The notes: generated by a model from the sequence alone, not told the origin. A stretch of DNA of 12,195 nt from Thiotrichales bacterium (GCA_023266165.1 JAHFRR010000033.1:1-12195), one strand, 5' to 3'; counted from the stretch's first letter, positions 1 through 8,415 are shown. Made by a program: numbers and translations.

Positions 1-1
1 C

Positions 2-838
2 CTGGTGATTGTGGGGGTGTTTGTGGCCCTGAGGTTCTTGCTTACCGTGCCCTTGGCTACTGATATCGCAGGTTTGAGCATCGGTGCGATCATGCTGGTG
101 ACCTTCTTAGTCCTGAGCTTTATGCAAAAAAACAAAAAAGACGGTCAGCGCCTACTGGCGTATGTGCTTCTAGCGTTGTTCGCCTTGGTCTTCTGGTCTT
201 TGTATAACTTGGCGCCGATGGGGCTGACTTTCTTCGCCCAATACAATGTCAACCGTAATGTCTTGGGTACGATCATTGCGCCACAATGGATTCAAAACAC
301 CAACTCCATTGTGATCGCCATCGGTGGCTTTGCCCTCCCTGCGCTGTTCCTCTTGATCCGCAAGCGCATCCAGCTCTCACTGCCTCTCCAGTTTTCAGCC
401 GCGCTATTCTTGATGGCTGCCGGTTATCTGGTACTGCCCATTGGGATTCATTACGCAAGCGCTCTGGGGCTCAGCTCCATTCTTTGGATTACGTTGAACT
501 ATGTCTTCCAATCCATCGGCGAGTTGATGTTAAGCCCTGTAGGCTATGCCATGGTGGGCCAACTGGCCACGGTCGAGCTCCAGGGATTGATGATGGGTTC
601 TTGGATGCTTTTGACAGGCAGTACGGCAGGGATCATTGCCAGCTATCTGTCTAACTGGGCTGCGGGCAATCAAACCAGTACCAATCCATTGGTCACCAAC
701 CCCACTTACAGCCATGCGTTTTTAACCATGGGCTTGGCGTGCGCGGCAGTGGGCGTTGTGCTGTGCTGCTTGATCCCCTTGATCCGCAAACTGATTAACG
801 ACGATGTGCATCTACAACCTGCCCATATTGAGCGTTAA
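2..838 (+). CDS. POT-family (PTR2) proton-dependent oligopeptide transporter, C-terminal part
   Basis: This is the 3' portion of an inner-membrane major-facilitator transporter of the proton-coupled oligopeptide (POT/PTR) family, which imports di- and tripeptides. The reading frame is open from the left edge, so the true start lies outside the window; the GTG at position 5 is internal. About 278 of the roughly 500 residues usual for the family are present. Visible marks are several long hydrophobic segments, a stretch resembling the DtpA/TppB core (FWSLYNLAPMGLTFFA, then NVNRNVLG), and the C-terminal family-like segment FQSIGELMLSPVGYAMV. A short charged tail ends at TAA 836–838. yaaA follows after 17 bases on the same strand with no terminator between them, which suggests co-transcription. 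The substrate cannot be read from the sequence, and related POT proteins differ in specificity. Confidence 0.9.
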   Translation: MVIVGVFVALRFLLTVPLATDIAGLSIGAIMLVTFLVLSFMQKNKKDGQRLLAYVLLALFALVFWSLYNLAPMGLTFFAQYNVNRNVLGTIIAPQWIQNTNSIVIAIGGFALPALFLLIRKRIQLSLPLQFSAALFLMAAGYLVLPIGIHYASALGLSSILWITLNYVFQSIGELMLSPVGYAMVGQLATVELQGLMMGSWMLLTGSTAGIIASYLSNWAAGNQTSTNPLVTNPTYSHAFLTMGLACAAVGVVLCCLIPLIRKLINDDVHLQPAHIER

Positions 839-855
839 AAAGAATTGAGCGCCCT

Positions 856-1626
856 ATGCTGATCCTACTCTCCCCCGCTAAAAAACAGCATATCCCTGTC
901 GCGCTGCCCCCCGCGCTTCAGGGCATCTCTATCAGCACACGAAGTTTTTTATCCCAAACCCAGATGCTGATCGCTCAGCTGAAAACCTTCTCGCCCCAAG
1001 GACTGTCACACCTGATGGGAATCAGTCACACACTTGCAGACCTGAACTGGCAGCGCTTCCAAGCCTTCGGGCATCTTACCAACCCCACAGCACCGGCCCT
1101 GTTTGCCTTTCAAGGCGAAGCCTATCAAAGTTTAGAGGCAAACACCTTCTCCCCTCAAGATTTAGCGTTCGCGACCGCCCATCTCAGAATTTTATCAGGC
1201 CTCTATGGTTTATTACGTCCGCTGGACGCCATAGAGCTCTATAGGCTGGAGATGCGCACGCCCCTGTCACATCCTCAGGGCAAAGATTTATATGCCCTCT
1301 GGCGCCCGTTATTGAGCCTTGCCCTTCATCAAGACCCTGAATCCCATCTCCTGATCAATCTCGCATCCGAAGAATACGCCAACGCCCTCAACAGAACCCT
1401 GCTGAAATCCCCTGTCATAGATATCTGTTTTCAAACCCAAAGGCATGGCAAGCGACAAACCATTGGGATTTTGGCCAAGCGCGCACGAGGGCGTATGGCC
1501 CGGTATTTGATTCAAACCCGCGCTTCAACCCTAGAAGATCTATATGGGTTTAACGACAATGGCTATGCCTATCAGCCTGAGCTGTCCTCCAGCACCCAAA
1601 AAGTATTTGTGCGCCCTGATTTATAA
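856..1626 (+). CDS. yaaA: Peroxide stress protein YaaA (DUF328/UPF0246)
   Basis: YaaA limits oxidative damage in E. coli by lowering free intracellular iron during hydrogen peroxide stress, and the family has a fold linked to DNA binding. The 256 residues match the usual length (258 in E. coli). The N-terminus MLILLSPAKK, the block INLASEEYANAL and the C-terminal pattern AKRARGRMARYLIQ followed by GFNDNGYAY are family hallmarks. The ATG at 856 gives the canonical N-terminus. The ribosome binding site is weak (a purine stretch around 838–848), consistent with coupling to the transporter gene 17 bases upstream. The final Leu codon and stop overlap the 3' end of the opposite-strand acyltransferase gene by 6 bases, and no intrinsic terminator is visible between the two converging genes. 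Confidence 0.95.
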   Translation: MLILLSPAKKQHIPVALPPALQGISISTRSFLSQTQMLIAQLKTFSPQGLSHLMGISHTLADLNWQRFQAFGHLTNPTAPALFAFQGEAYQSLEANTFSPQDLAFATAHLRILSGLYGLLRPLDAIELYRLEMRTPLSHPQGKDLYALWRPLLSLALHQDPESHLLINLASEEYANALNRTLLKSPVIDICFQTQRHGKRQTIGILAKRARGRMARYLIQTRASTLEDLYGFNDNGYAYQPELSSSTQKVFVRPDL

Positions 1627-2523
1627 ATCATAAAACGGCAACGCCCCTTGCGGACGGGTTTTAAAGCGTCGATGCGACCAGAGATATTGCAACGGATGAG
1701 TGCGTACAGCAGCCTCTACAAATTGGCTATAGCGCAGGACATCTTGAGTCTCATCCCCTGAAGGGAACGGTTCAAAAGGCGGTGAAATTTTTAACACAAA
1801 GCCCCCTGTCTCTTCTTGATAAAAACACACAGGGATCACAACCGCCTGGCCCATTTTGGCCAAGCGTGACGTGGCTTTCACCGTGGCGGTAGGAATTCCA
1901 AAAAAATCGACAAAAGCACTGCGATCTGCGCCCATGTCCTGATCGGGCGCATACCAGAGCATCCCACCCGTCTTGAGGGTTTTCACCATCGCACGGATAT
2001 CATAGCGATCAATCAGCTGATGTACATAACGCTTACGGCTACGAGACATCCAGGCCTCAAAAACAGGATTTTTATGTTTCTGGTAGACGAGATTAAAAGA
2101 ATGCTCGAGACCAAAGATCCGGCCTATCAACTCCAAACATGTAAAATGCGCGCCGCATAAGATCGCGCCTTGCCCTGAAGCATGGGCTTTGTGTAAAATC
2201 TCCAGGCCCTCATAACGATAGCGCACGGTCTTCAACAAGCGCTGATTTGACCACTCCCAGGCCATCAAAGTCTGCACGCCTCCCCAGATCACGTAACGCA
2301 AATTGGCTTTGAGCCAGATTTCCCGCTGATGCAGAGACAGCTCAGGAAAACAGGCTTCCAGATTACGTCGCATGATGCGCACACGTCGCTTCGCGCCATA
2401 ATAGCCCACGAAGGCCAGCAGAGACACCAGAGCGCTCAGCCCCCTATAGGGCAGATACGCAAGGATTTTCAGAAGGCCAATCACCCCGTGCGTGGCAAGA
2501 TCTCTTAGGCTGATCCTTGGCAT
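1621..2523 (-). CDS. lpxL: Lipid A late acyltransferase, LpxL/HtrB family
   Basis: This is an inner-membrane lysophospholipid acyltransferase-like enzyme that transfers a secondary acyl chain from acyl-ACP to Kdo2-lipid IVA in lipid A synthesis. Its 300 residues compare with about 306 for E. coli LpxL. A hydrophobic N-terminal anchor lies at about residues 14–43. The catalytic HX4E motif is present as H126-FTCL-E131. The conserved YAPDQDMG block is at 191–198, and the TSRLAKMGQAVVIPV segment of the family follows at about 218–232. The ATG at 2521–2523 lies 3 bases after the ppiD stop codon, so translation is probably coupled to ppiD. The family assignment is firm. The choice of LpxL rather than an LpxM/LpxP paralogue, and the acyl chain used, cannot be settled from sequence alone. 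Confidence 0.85.
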   Translation of the reverse strand: MPRISLRDLATHGVIGLLKILAYLPYRGLSALVSLLAFVGYYGAKRRVRIMRRNLEACFPELSLHQREIWLKANLRYVIWGGVQTLMAWEWSNQRLLKTVRYRYEGLEILHKAHASGQGAILCGAHFTCLELIGRIFGLEHSFNLVYQKHKNPVFEAWMSRSRKRYVHQLIDRYDIRAMVKTLKTGGMLWYAPDQDMGADRSAFVDFFGIPTATVKATSRLAKMGQAVVIPVCFYQEETGGFVLKISPPFEPFPSGDETQDVLRYSQFVEAAVRTHPLQYLWSHRRFKTRPQGALPFYDL

Positions 2524-2526
2524 CGA

Positions 2527-3936
2527 TTACGCACCCAGATGCGAAACAATTTTGGCAGACTGGTGCAGCTGATGGATAAAGCTCAGCATACTCCCCTGGA
2601 CTGCAGCGCCTTTCAGCGTTTTGATCGCGGATAACACCTGGGCTGAAGTGGGTTTGACAGTAGGATTCTGAACATGATGCAGCACAATCAAATACGCAGA
2701 TTGCGTATTGGGATCATAGACCCAGGTATTAATAGACTCACCTTTTATAGGGATAAATTGATTAAAAGCTTTCAGCACAACGCTTTTGGGCAATGCTTGA
2801 CTGGTACGCGTTAGATTTCCATCATTTTTAAAATCCATCGACGGGACAGGTTTGTGCTCTGATAACGCCTGTGAAAGGCGCTCAGCCTCTTGAGAAGCCT
2901 GCTGAGCCGCAAGCTGTTGTTTCAAGAGACTCACAATTTCAGGCTGGACATCGCTCAGGGGTTGCGGATGGGCTTTGATGTTTTGAATCACACGCAACAC
3001 TGCAAATTGATGATGAGGCAGATCAATCAAGTCACTGTTCATATGGTCATTCAAGACGAAATCACTGAAGGCTGCTCGCAAAATATTGCTCTCATGGGCA
3101 ATCCCCGTTGTTAAGCCCTGCGCTGTAAAAGGCTTTGAAACATGAATCGGCAGCTTTAAAGCGTTCGCGGCAGGCGCTAGAGAAGTGGGGTCGCTCGCCG
3201 TCAAATCTTGCAGCTGGCTGAGCAGAGAGGGGGTAGGATTATCTAGCAAAAGATACTGGATCTGCACGGTTTCCGGCGCCATGAATTGGAGAGCATGCGT
3301 CTGGTAATAGCGCTGGACTTCGGAATCACTCACCTGCAGGGCAGGTAAAAATCGAGCATCAGGGATTTGAACCACGGAGACATCACGGGTTTGGGCTTGT
3401 AAATCAAGATAGTTTTGAACTTCAAAGGGCAAGACAAAATCAGAACCAAAGAGCCCCATCTGCAGCTGGCTTAAGCGCATATCCCGTGAGATCTCTTCGC
3501 TAAAGCCCAGCTCTGTCAAGCCATTGCGGGCTAAAACTGCCTGGAATTGCGTAGGGGAAAACACCCCATCCACTTGAAACACTTTCAAACTCTTGATCAC
3601 CTGGTTGATCACATCTTGCGGCACAGTGAGCTTTAACTTCTGTGCGGCCTGCAATAACAGCGTGCGCTGGATCACCGCGCTTAAAGCCTCTTGCTGTAAG
3701 GCTTTAACATCAGGCGTTTGGCCCTGATGCACCACTGCTTCTAAGCGCGTTTGATACGCATTTTGAAACGCGGTTTGGCTGACCGACTCCCCGTTGACCA
3801 CCGCGATGGAGTTCATGTTGGCGTGATTGGCTTCAATGTAATAGCTCATCCCCCACAACGAAAATACGACAATCAATACGATCACGATGATCCATTTGAT
3901 CCAACCGTCCATTTTGTCGCGTATTGACAATAGCAT
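2527..3936 (-). CDS. ppiD: PpiD-like membrane-anchored SurA-type periplasmic chaperone lacking the parvulin domain
   Basis: PpiD is an inner-membrane-anchored periplasmic chaperone near the Sec translocon that helps newly exported proteins fold. The first 11 residues are charged and cytoplasmic, one membrane helix spans about 12–33, and a SurA-N-like helical domain follows at about 35–180 (VNGESVSQTAFQNAY, AVIQRTLLLQAA). The protein has 469 residues against 623 in E. coli. After the SEVQRYYQTHALQF segment (about 204–218), where E. coli PpiD continues into the parvulin prolyl isomerase domain, this protein passes directly to sequence matching the part of E. coli PpiD after that domain (LSDVQPEIVSLLKQQ, about 327–341). 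No parvulin motif is visible. A good AGGAG site precedes the ATG at 3936. The position next to hupB is the usual ppiD context. Confidence 0.85.
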   Translation of the reverse strand: MLLSIRDKMDGWIKWIIVIVLIVVFSLWGMSYYIEANHANMNSIAVVNGESVSQTAFQNAYQTRLEAVVHQGQTPDVKALQQEALSAVIQRTLLLQAAQKLKLTVPQDVINQVIKSLKVFQVDGVFSPTQFQAVLARNGLTELGFSEEISRDMRLSQLQMGLFGSDFVLPFEVQNYLDLQAQTRDVSVVQIPDARFLPALQVSDSEVQRYYQTHALQFMAPETVQIQYLLLDNPTPSLLSQLQDLTASDPTSLAPAANALKLPIHVSKPFTAQGLTTGIAHESNILRAAFSDFVLNDHMNSDLIDLPHHQFAVLRVIQNIKAHPQPLSDVQPEIVSLLKQQLAAQQASQEAERLSQALSEHKPVPSMDFKNDGNLTRTSQALPKSVVLKAFNQFIPIKGESINTWVYDPNTQSAYLIVLHHVQNPTVKPTSAQVLSAIKTLKGAAVQGSMLSFIHQLHQSAKIVSHLGA

Positions 3937-3959
3937 TGTTGTGCGCTCCTCTCATCCCC

Positions 3960-4010
3960 AAAAAAAACAGGCCCGTCATCCGGCGCCAATTGTGCCAGAG
4001 TACGGGCCCT
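3960..4010 (-). terminator. Rho-independent terminator downstream of hupB
   Basis: Read on the minus strand, an arm at 4008–4002 pairs over 7 bases (GGCCCGT/ACGGGCC) with 3976–3970. The inner part of the loop can form a further short GC pairing. A run of eight T follows almost directly (A at 3960–3967 on the plus strand). This is a classic intrinsic terminator. It lies between hupB and ppiD, about 55 bases after the hupB stop codon, and would let HU mRNA be made in excess over ppiD–lpxL, with some read-through. No separate ppiD promoter is evident. Confidence 0.8.
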
Positions 4011-4022
4011 AAGTCTAGCTTA

Positions 4023-4056
4023 ACGCACATCAACGGCGTTCAAAACACCGTTGCGT
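4023..4056 (-). other. Small hairpin in the hupB 3' untranslated region
   Basis: Between the hupB stop codon and the terminator, AACGG (4032–4036) pairs with CCGTT (4048–4052). The flanking ACGC (4023–4026) can pair with GCGT (4053–4056) across a small bulge. No T-run follows, so it is not a terminator by itself. It may protect the 3' end of the HU mRNA; this role is an inference. Confidence 0.35.
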
Positions 4057-4064
4057 GAGGTAAA

Positions 4065-4337
4065 TTAGTTGACGGCGTCTTTCAAGCCTTTGCCTGGACG
4101 GAAGCCTGGGACTTTTGCAGCAGCGATCTTGATGGTCGCGCCTGTTTTAGGATTACGGCCTGTGCCCGCAGCACGTGCTTTCACCGTGAAAGTACCGAAG
4201 CCTACCAACGCCACATCATCGCCTTTGCTCAATGATTTCGTAATCGCTTCGATCGTTGCATCCAATGCACGACCTGCAGCTACTTTTGAAACATCGGCAG
4301 ATGTCGCGATGGCATCAATCAATTCTGACTTATTCAC
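4065..4337 (-). CDS. hupB: DNA-binding protein HU (beta type)
   Basis: HU is a small dimeric nucleoid protein that bends DNA without strict sequence specificity and takes part in chromosome compaction, replication and repair. The 90 residues match the family exactly. MNKSELIDAIA opens helix 1. The GFGTFTVKARAAGTGRNP block forms the beta-saddle and start of the DNA-binding arm, with the conserved RNPKTG and the proline tip region, and VPGFRPGKGLKDAV closes the protein. The start codon is GTG (4335–4337). It is preceded by an AGAGGG ribosome binding site at about 4345–4350 with 7-base spacing, and no ATG nearby gives the canonical N-terminus. The gene has its own strong promoter upstream and an intrinsic terminator downstream. 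Downstream ppiD is the usual neighbour, but lon is not adjacent here. Confidence 0.97.
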   Translation of the reverse strand: MNKSELIDAIATSADVSKVAAGRALDATIEAITKSLSKGDDVALVGFGTFTVKARAAGTGRNPKTGATIKIAAAKVPGFRPGKGLKDAVN

Positions 4338-4404
4338 AAATAAACCCTCTCTATAGTTAAATGATAGTGACTTCTTTCATAAAGCCTTGCCGCCAATGCC
4401 TTTG

Positions 4405-4432
4405 CCCTGGCAACACACACGTTATACCAGGG
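4405..4432. promoter_or_regulatory. Inverted repeat overlapping the hupB -10 region (possible operator)
   Basis: CCCTGG (4405–4410) and its inverted copy CCAGGG (4427–4432) flank the -10 box and the expected transcription start of hupB. The half sites are 22 bases apart centre to centre, about two helical turns. They could bind a dimeric regulator, or form a hairpin if transcription begins further upstream. With six-base half sites, chance cannot be excluded. Confidence 0.3.
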
Positions 4433-4450
4433 AAAAAACAATACTGTCAA
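4421..4450 (-). promoter_or_regulatory. Strong sigma70-type promoter of hupB with extended -10
   Basis: On the minus strand a perfect -35 box TTGACA (4450–4445) is separated by 18 bases from the -10 box TATAAC (4426–4421). A TG at 4429–4428 placed one base before it makes an extended -10. Transcription would begin near 4414, leaving a leader of about 75 bases before the GTG start. This fits the high expression expected of HU. Confidence 0.8.
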
Positions 4451-4480
4451 GGCTACACACACGAGATTTGCAAAAAACTA

Positions 4481-7400
4481 TCAAATCTTATCAATTTCGA
4501 CCCCACACCACCCTCGTACACGGGCAGATGAGATGGGCATGGCTGTTTTGAGCGGTTGAGCGAAAAGAGAAATACGCAGCTCCTCTAACCAAACGGGATA
4601 CTGCGCCTGCACGACCTCTTCCAGACGCTGGCGATCCAGCTTCAAGAACGGCTGCAGTTCAGCCCTCACGCGCTGATCTTTTTGAACATCTTGCACCAAT
4701 CGTTCGCATCGTATCTCAATACCTGACAGGTAAACCTCATATCGCGCAAGGCGGATCCTGGGGATTTTTCGTAAAAAATCCTGCGGAAATAACCCGGCTA
4801 ACTGAGCGTCAATATCTAAAAGCGCCTCACGATATTGAGCCTGAGACCTCAATGTTTGCAAGCGTTTTTGCACCTGCTGAAGATGCGTGAACACATGCTT
4901 CAGCTGCTGGGTGAGCACTCTGAAATGAGGAAGCAATAAGTTTTTATTTTCCAGTAAATTTTTAAAATCTTCCTGGGATCGAATATCCCAATACGCTGAA
5001 TCCGACTCAAACGTCATCTGCAAGCCTAGAAAGATCAAGCCCTCACGCCATTGGCTCACACTACCAAAGGGGCTGTAGAGCAGGCTGCTGGCTTGAAAAT
5101 CAGGAAGCACCCTCGGGAGGCTTTTCAGACTCTCTTGACAGCTCAGTGCCAATAACACCCGCACACCCGCTTGATGCCTGGTTTTCGCCAGTGTGAGAGA
5201 GGGCAACAACACGCACCTCACACCACTGCTCTCAACCGGCTCTAAGGCCCAGTAGGCATGAGCAGAGCCCTCGTGGGTATTGACCTGCTCAGAGAGGGGT
5301 AACGGGTGCTCGGGGAAATGCCGCAAGATCTGATCGAGCTTCTGCCCCACCGCTTTGCTTGATACCGCCAGCGCTTCCCTTTCCCAGGCTTTTTGGGCGG
5401 CTTGATGCCATATGGATTGCAGCAAAGCCAGATCGTCACTGTGCGCCAATATCTCACCATTTTCAGAGAGTAGCGCGATATGAAGCACCCGTTCCATGGG
5501 ATAGACCACTTCCATCCACACATCCGCATCGAGCTCTATCCCGAGAGAGCTACTTAATTTTTCTCGAAATTGAGTTTCAAAGTCTATATTGAAAGGGGAA
5601 TCTGGGGACGGGAGGGTCAGCTGGCTCAACACATCCAAGATCACCTCAGAGATCGGCAAACACTGGCGTCTCATGGCTTTGGGTAATGCCCGAATCAACT
5701 GCTCTGCTTTTTGAGGCAGAAACCCAGGGATCAGATAGCCCCATTGGGCAGGCGTGAGCGAGAGCAGTCGTGCGAGGGGAACCTGCAACGTCGCACCATC
5801 TAGGGGCTCACCCAGTGTCAATTGATAGTGGATCATAAGCTTCCCCCCTGCAACGTCCAGAAAATCAGGGAAATCTCTTGCAAGCTTTTGTGCATCGACA
5901 GGCGTTCGACGGGCGCTCTCTTCTGTCAAATATAATATTTTCTGATCTTCAGGTACCCCTTGAGAAGCCGTTTTAGATAAGAATTCAGACAATAATGCAA
6001 GAGAATCAATACCCAATGGAAGGCGAGTATGGTAAAACGCTGCCAACGCTTCATCATCCAGGGCGATATCTTCACGCCGCAATTTGGCTCCCTCTTTTTG
6101 CAAACCCGCGATCACGTTCTGGTTATGATGCCAAAATAAGAAACTTTCCGGTAACTCGCTTTTCACCAAACCCTCAAGAATAAAGACGCGGCGGGCCTCG
6201 ACAGGATCAATCTTGCCATAAGGCACCAGGCGTTTTTGCACAATCACCAAGCCATATACACTCACCTGCTCAAAGGCACAGACCCTCCCTCGAGTTAAAA
6301 TAAAATGCGGATGTCGATAGGTTTTCTTCACCAAATGGTGAGACAAAGGCTCAATCCACGCCACATCGATCTCTGCAGTATGTCGCATAAAGCGCTCACC
6401 CGTCTCAACCAACGCAAATCCCATCATCCACGCAGGCGGTTTCTTCTTGAGGGTTGAACCTGGAAACAGCTGGAAACTCAACTGGCGCGCACCGGTATAG
6501 TGCTTTTTCTCAGGATTCCAGTGCCCGATATGCCCCAAGACACCTGACAGGATCGCCTGATGGATCTTAGTGTAGTGCGGGTCTTTCAAAAAATCTAATT
6601 TATTATTTTTATTGCTCTTATTGTTTTTACTCTTCTCTTGGCTCAAAAACTCAAACCGCTCTTGGCGCGATACCGGCAGGTTCAGCTCAATACAGCGCTG
6701 CTTGAGATCTGCAAATAAATCCAGCCACTCCATCACACGAGCAATTGACAGATAATGGTTCTCACAAAATTGGCGAAACTTGCGATGACTCAAGGCTTGA
6801 TGGGCCTCGCAAAGCTTTTCCCATAAGCATAAATCACTTAAGAAATCAGAACAGGGATGTCGAAACTGCGCATGCACTTGATCTGCCTGTGCAGCTTGCT
6901 CTACAGGCCGCTCACGGGGGTCTTGCAGGCTCAATTGGGCCACAATGACTAAGACATCATACAAGCAGCCCTTTTGATGGCCCATCAAGATTATACGGCC
7001 TAGCCTTGGATCGACGGGTAATCGCGCCAAGGTTCGCCCAATCGGCGTGAGCCCCCCTGTGGGATCCAGGGCATTGAGCTCTTTTAACAGCGCATAACCA
7101 TCTCGAACCGACTGTCGCTCGGGGGGATCCAAAAAGGGAAAATCTTCAATATCTCCCAACCGACTGGCCTTCATCTGCAAAATAATGCCCGCCAAATGGG
7201 TACGCAGAATCTCAGGGTCGGTAAAAAGGGGCCGTAACTCAAAATCTTCGCGCGAATACAGCCTCACGCACACACCTGGACCCACTCTGCCGCAACGCCC
7301 TGCACGTTGATTACTGGAGGCTTGCGAGATTTTCTCAATCGGCAAGCTCTGCACTTTTGTTCCTGGACGATAGCGACTGATACGTGCCATTCCAGCATCA

Positions 7401-8305
7401 ATGACATAGCGAATTCGAGGTACCGTGACGGACGTCTCTGCCACATTGGTACTCAAAATCACGCGAAAACTCCCCCCTTTGGGATGAAATATTTTTTGCT
7501 GGGCAACCAGACTCAGTCTTGCAAACAATTTACAAATCTCAATTTTCGCATCAAACGCTCTCAGATCTTGTGCCAGCTCATGAATCTCACGCTCCGTGCT
7601 TAAAAATATCAGCACATCTCCAGGGCCGTGCGTTTTAAACAGCTGCGTGATAGCCCGTCCCACCGCTTGATCCAAAGGCTCACTGTCGCGCTCGCCTGTC
7701 AATAAAGGCTGGTAAAGTATATCCACGGGATAGGTTCGTCCCTGCACTGTCACCACGGGAGCCTTGTGAAAATGCTCGGCAAATCGGGTATGATCGAGTG
7801 TCGCTGAAGTGATGATAACTTTTAAATCGCGACGCTTTAAAACCAGCGTTTTCAGGTATCCCAATAGAAAATCAATAGATAAGCTTCGCTCATGGGCTTC
7901 ATCCAAAATAATCACCGCATAGCTTTTTAATAAGGGATCTCGCTGGATCTCTGACAGTAAAATCCCATCGGTCATCAGCTTGATGCGTGTATTTTTGGAA
8001 TATTGATCATGGAATCGAACGTGATATCCCACCAGATCCCCTAAGGGAACTTGCAGCTCTGAGGCAACACGCTCCGCCACTGAGCGTGCGGCGATGCGCC
8101 TGGGTTGCGTATGGCCAATCAAACCTCGCTCTGCAAGCCCCGCCGCCCAGCAAATCTTAGGGAGCTGGGTGGATTTACCTGACCCCGTATCGCCTGCAAC
8201 GACAATCACCTGATACCTCGCCAAAAGCGCCAGGATCTCCTCAAGATGGTGTGTGATGGGCAGGGTGGGATCCCAAGAAATAGAACTCAGTAAACTCAAG
8301 GACAT
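4481..8305 (-). CDS. hrpA: ATP-dependent RNA helicase HrpA (DEAH box)
   Basis: HrpA is a cytoplasmic DEAH/RHA-family RNA helicase, implicated in E. coli in mRNA processing and rescue of collided ribosomes. With the ATG at 8303–8305 it has 1274 residues (E. coli about 1300). Motifs in order are Walker A GDTGSGKST (38–46), DEAH followed by ERS (135–141), TSATLD (166–171), the motif V region STNVAETSVTVPR (about 285–297) and motif VI QRAGRCGR (333–340). Winged-helix, ratchet and OB-like regions and the long HrpA C-terminal domain follow. The frame is open to a TTG at 8353, but MSLSLLSSISWD is a better start: a GAGGGAGAGAGGAGG purine run directly precedes it. A Lys/Asn-rich low-complexity insert lies at about 555–570. 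The gene stands alone on its strand, with the hupB promoter just past its stop codon. Confidence 0.96.
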   Translation of the reverse strand: MSLSLLSSISWDPTLPITHHLEEILALLARYQVIVVAGDTGSGKSTQLPKICWAAGLAERGLIGHTQPRRIAARSVAERVASELQVPLGDLVGYHVRFHDQYSKNTRIKLMTDGILLSEIQRDPLLKSYAVIILDEAHERSLSIDFLLGYLKTLVLKRRDLKVIITSATLDHTRFAEHFHKAPVVTVQGRTYPVDILYQPLLTGERDSEPLDQAVGRAITQLFKTHGPGDVLIFLSTEREIHELAQDLRAFDAKIEICKLFARLSLVAQQKIFHPKGGSFRVILSTNVAETSVTVPRIRYVIDAGMARISRYRPGTKVQSLPIEKISQASSNQRAGRCGRVGPGVCVRLYSREDFELRPLFTDPEILRTHLAGIILQMKASRLGDIEDFPFLDPPERQSVRDGYALLKELNALDPTGGLTPIGRTLARLPVDPRLGRIILMGHQKGCLYDVLVIVAQLSLQDPRERPVEQAAQADQVHAQFRHPCSDFLSDLCLWEKLCEAHQALSHRKFRQFCENHYLSIARVMEWLDLFADLKQRCIELNLPVSRQERFEFLSQEKSKNNKSNKNNKLDFLKDPHYTKIHQAILSGVLGHIGHWNPEKKHYTGARQLSFQLFPGSTLKKKPPAWMMGFALVETGERFMRHTAEIDVAWIEPLSHHLVKKTYRHPHFILTRGRVCAFEQVSVYGLVIVQKRLVPYGKIDPVEARRVFILEGLVKSELPESFLFWHHNQNVIAGLQKEGAKLRREDIALDDEALAAFYHTRLPLGIDSLALLSEFLSKTASQGVPEDQKILYLTEESARRTPVDAQKLARDFPDFLDVAGGKLMIHYQLTLGEPLDGATLQVPLARLLSLTPAQWGYLIPGFLPQKAEQLIRALPKAMRRQCLPISEVILDVLSQLTLPSPDSPFNIDFETQFREKLSSSLGIELDADVWMEVVYPMERVLHIALLSENGEILAHSDDLALLQSIWHQAAQKAWEREALAVSSKAVGQKLDQILRHFPEHPLPLSEQVNTHEGSAHAYWALEPVESSGVRCVLLPSLTLAKTRHQAGVRVLLALSCQESLKSLPRVLPDFQASSLLYSPFGSVSQWREGLIFLGLQMTFESDSAYWDIRSQEDFKNLLENKNLLLPHFRVLTQQLKHVFTHLQQVQKRLQTLRSQAQYREALLDIDAQLAGLFPQDFLRKIPRIRLARYEVYLSGIEIRCERLVQDVQKDQRVRAELQPFLKLDRQRLEEVVQAQYPVWLEELRISLFAQPLKTAMPISSARVRGWCGVEIDKI

Positions 8306-8383
8306 CCTCCTCTCTCCCTCAAAAACCTTTTTACATTGTATTTTTCCAAACAAAAAAACAATATAAATAAAATAGTTTCATTA

Positions 8384-8415
8384 ATTATAAACTTGTGTTT
8401 TCATAGCATGGTCAA
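8384..8415 (-). promoter_or_regulatory. Candidate promoter for hrpA
   Basis: On the minus strand TTGACC (8415–8410) is a 5/6 match to the -35 box. It is followed by TTTATA at 8391–8386 with an 18-base spacer, or by a perfect TATAAT at 8389–8384 with a long 20-base spacer. The surrounding region is very AT-rich, so a chance -10 match is likely. The leader to the chosen ATG would be about 70 bases. Confidence 0.35.

Noticed and set aside
1645..1662. GC-rich CCCCTTGCGGACGGG near the end of lpxL as a second REP-like hairpin
   Set aside because: The arms do not pair properly and the sequence lies inside the conserved C-terminal coding region of the acyltransferase.
4069..4356. 95-residue plus-strand open frame opposite hupB
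   Set aside because: It mirrors the highly conserved HU coding sequence and is explained by its codon bias; there is no independent support.
4464..4488. 7-base AT-rich inverted repeat AGATTTG/CAAATCT at the end of hrpA as a terminator
   Set aside because: The stem is AT-rich and weak and the T-run lies in the loop and not after the stem, so it is unlikely to terminate transcription.
8306..8353. Extended HrpA start at the TTG codon 8353
   Set aside because: It would add 16 residues through the purine-rich ribosome-binding stretch. The ATG at 8305 gives a better start and a typical family length.
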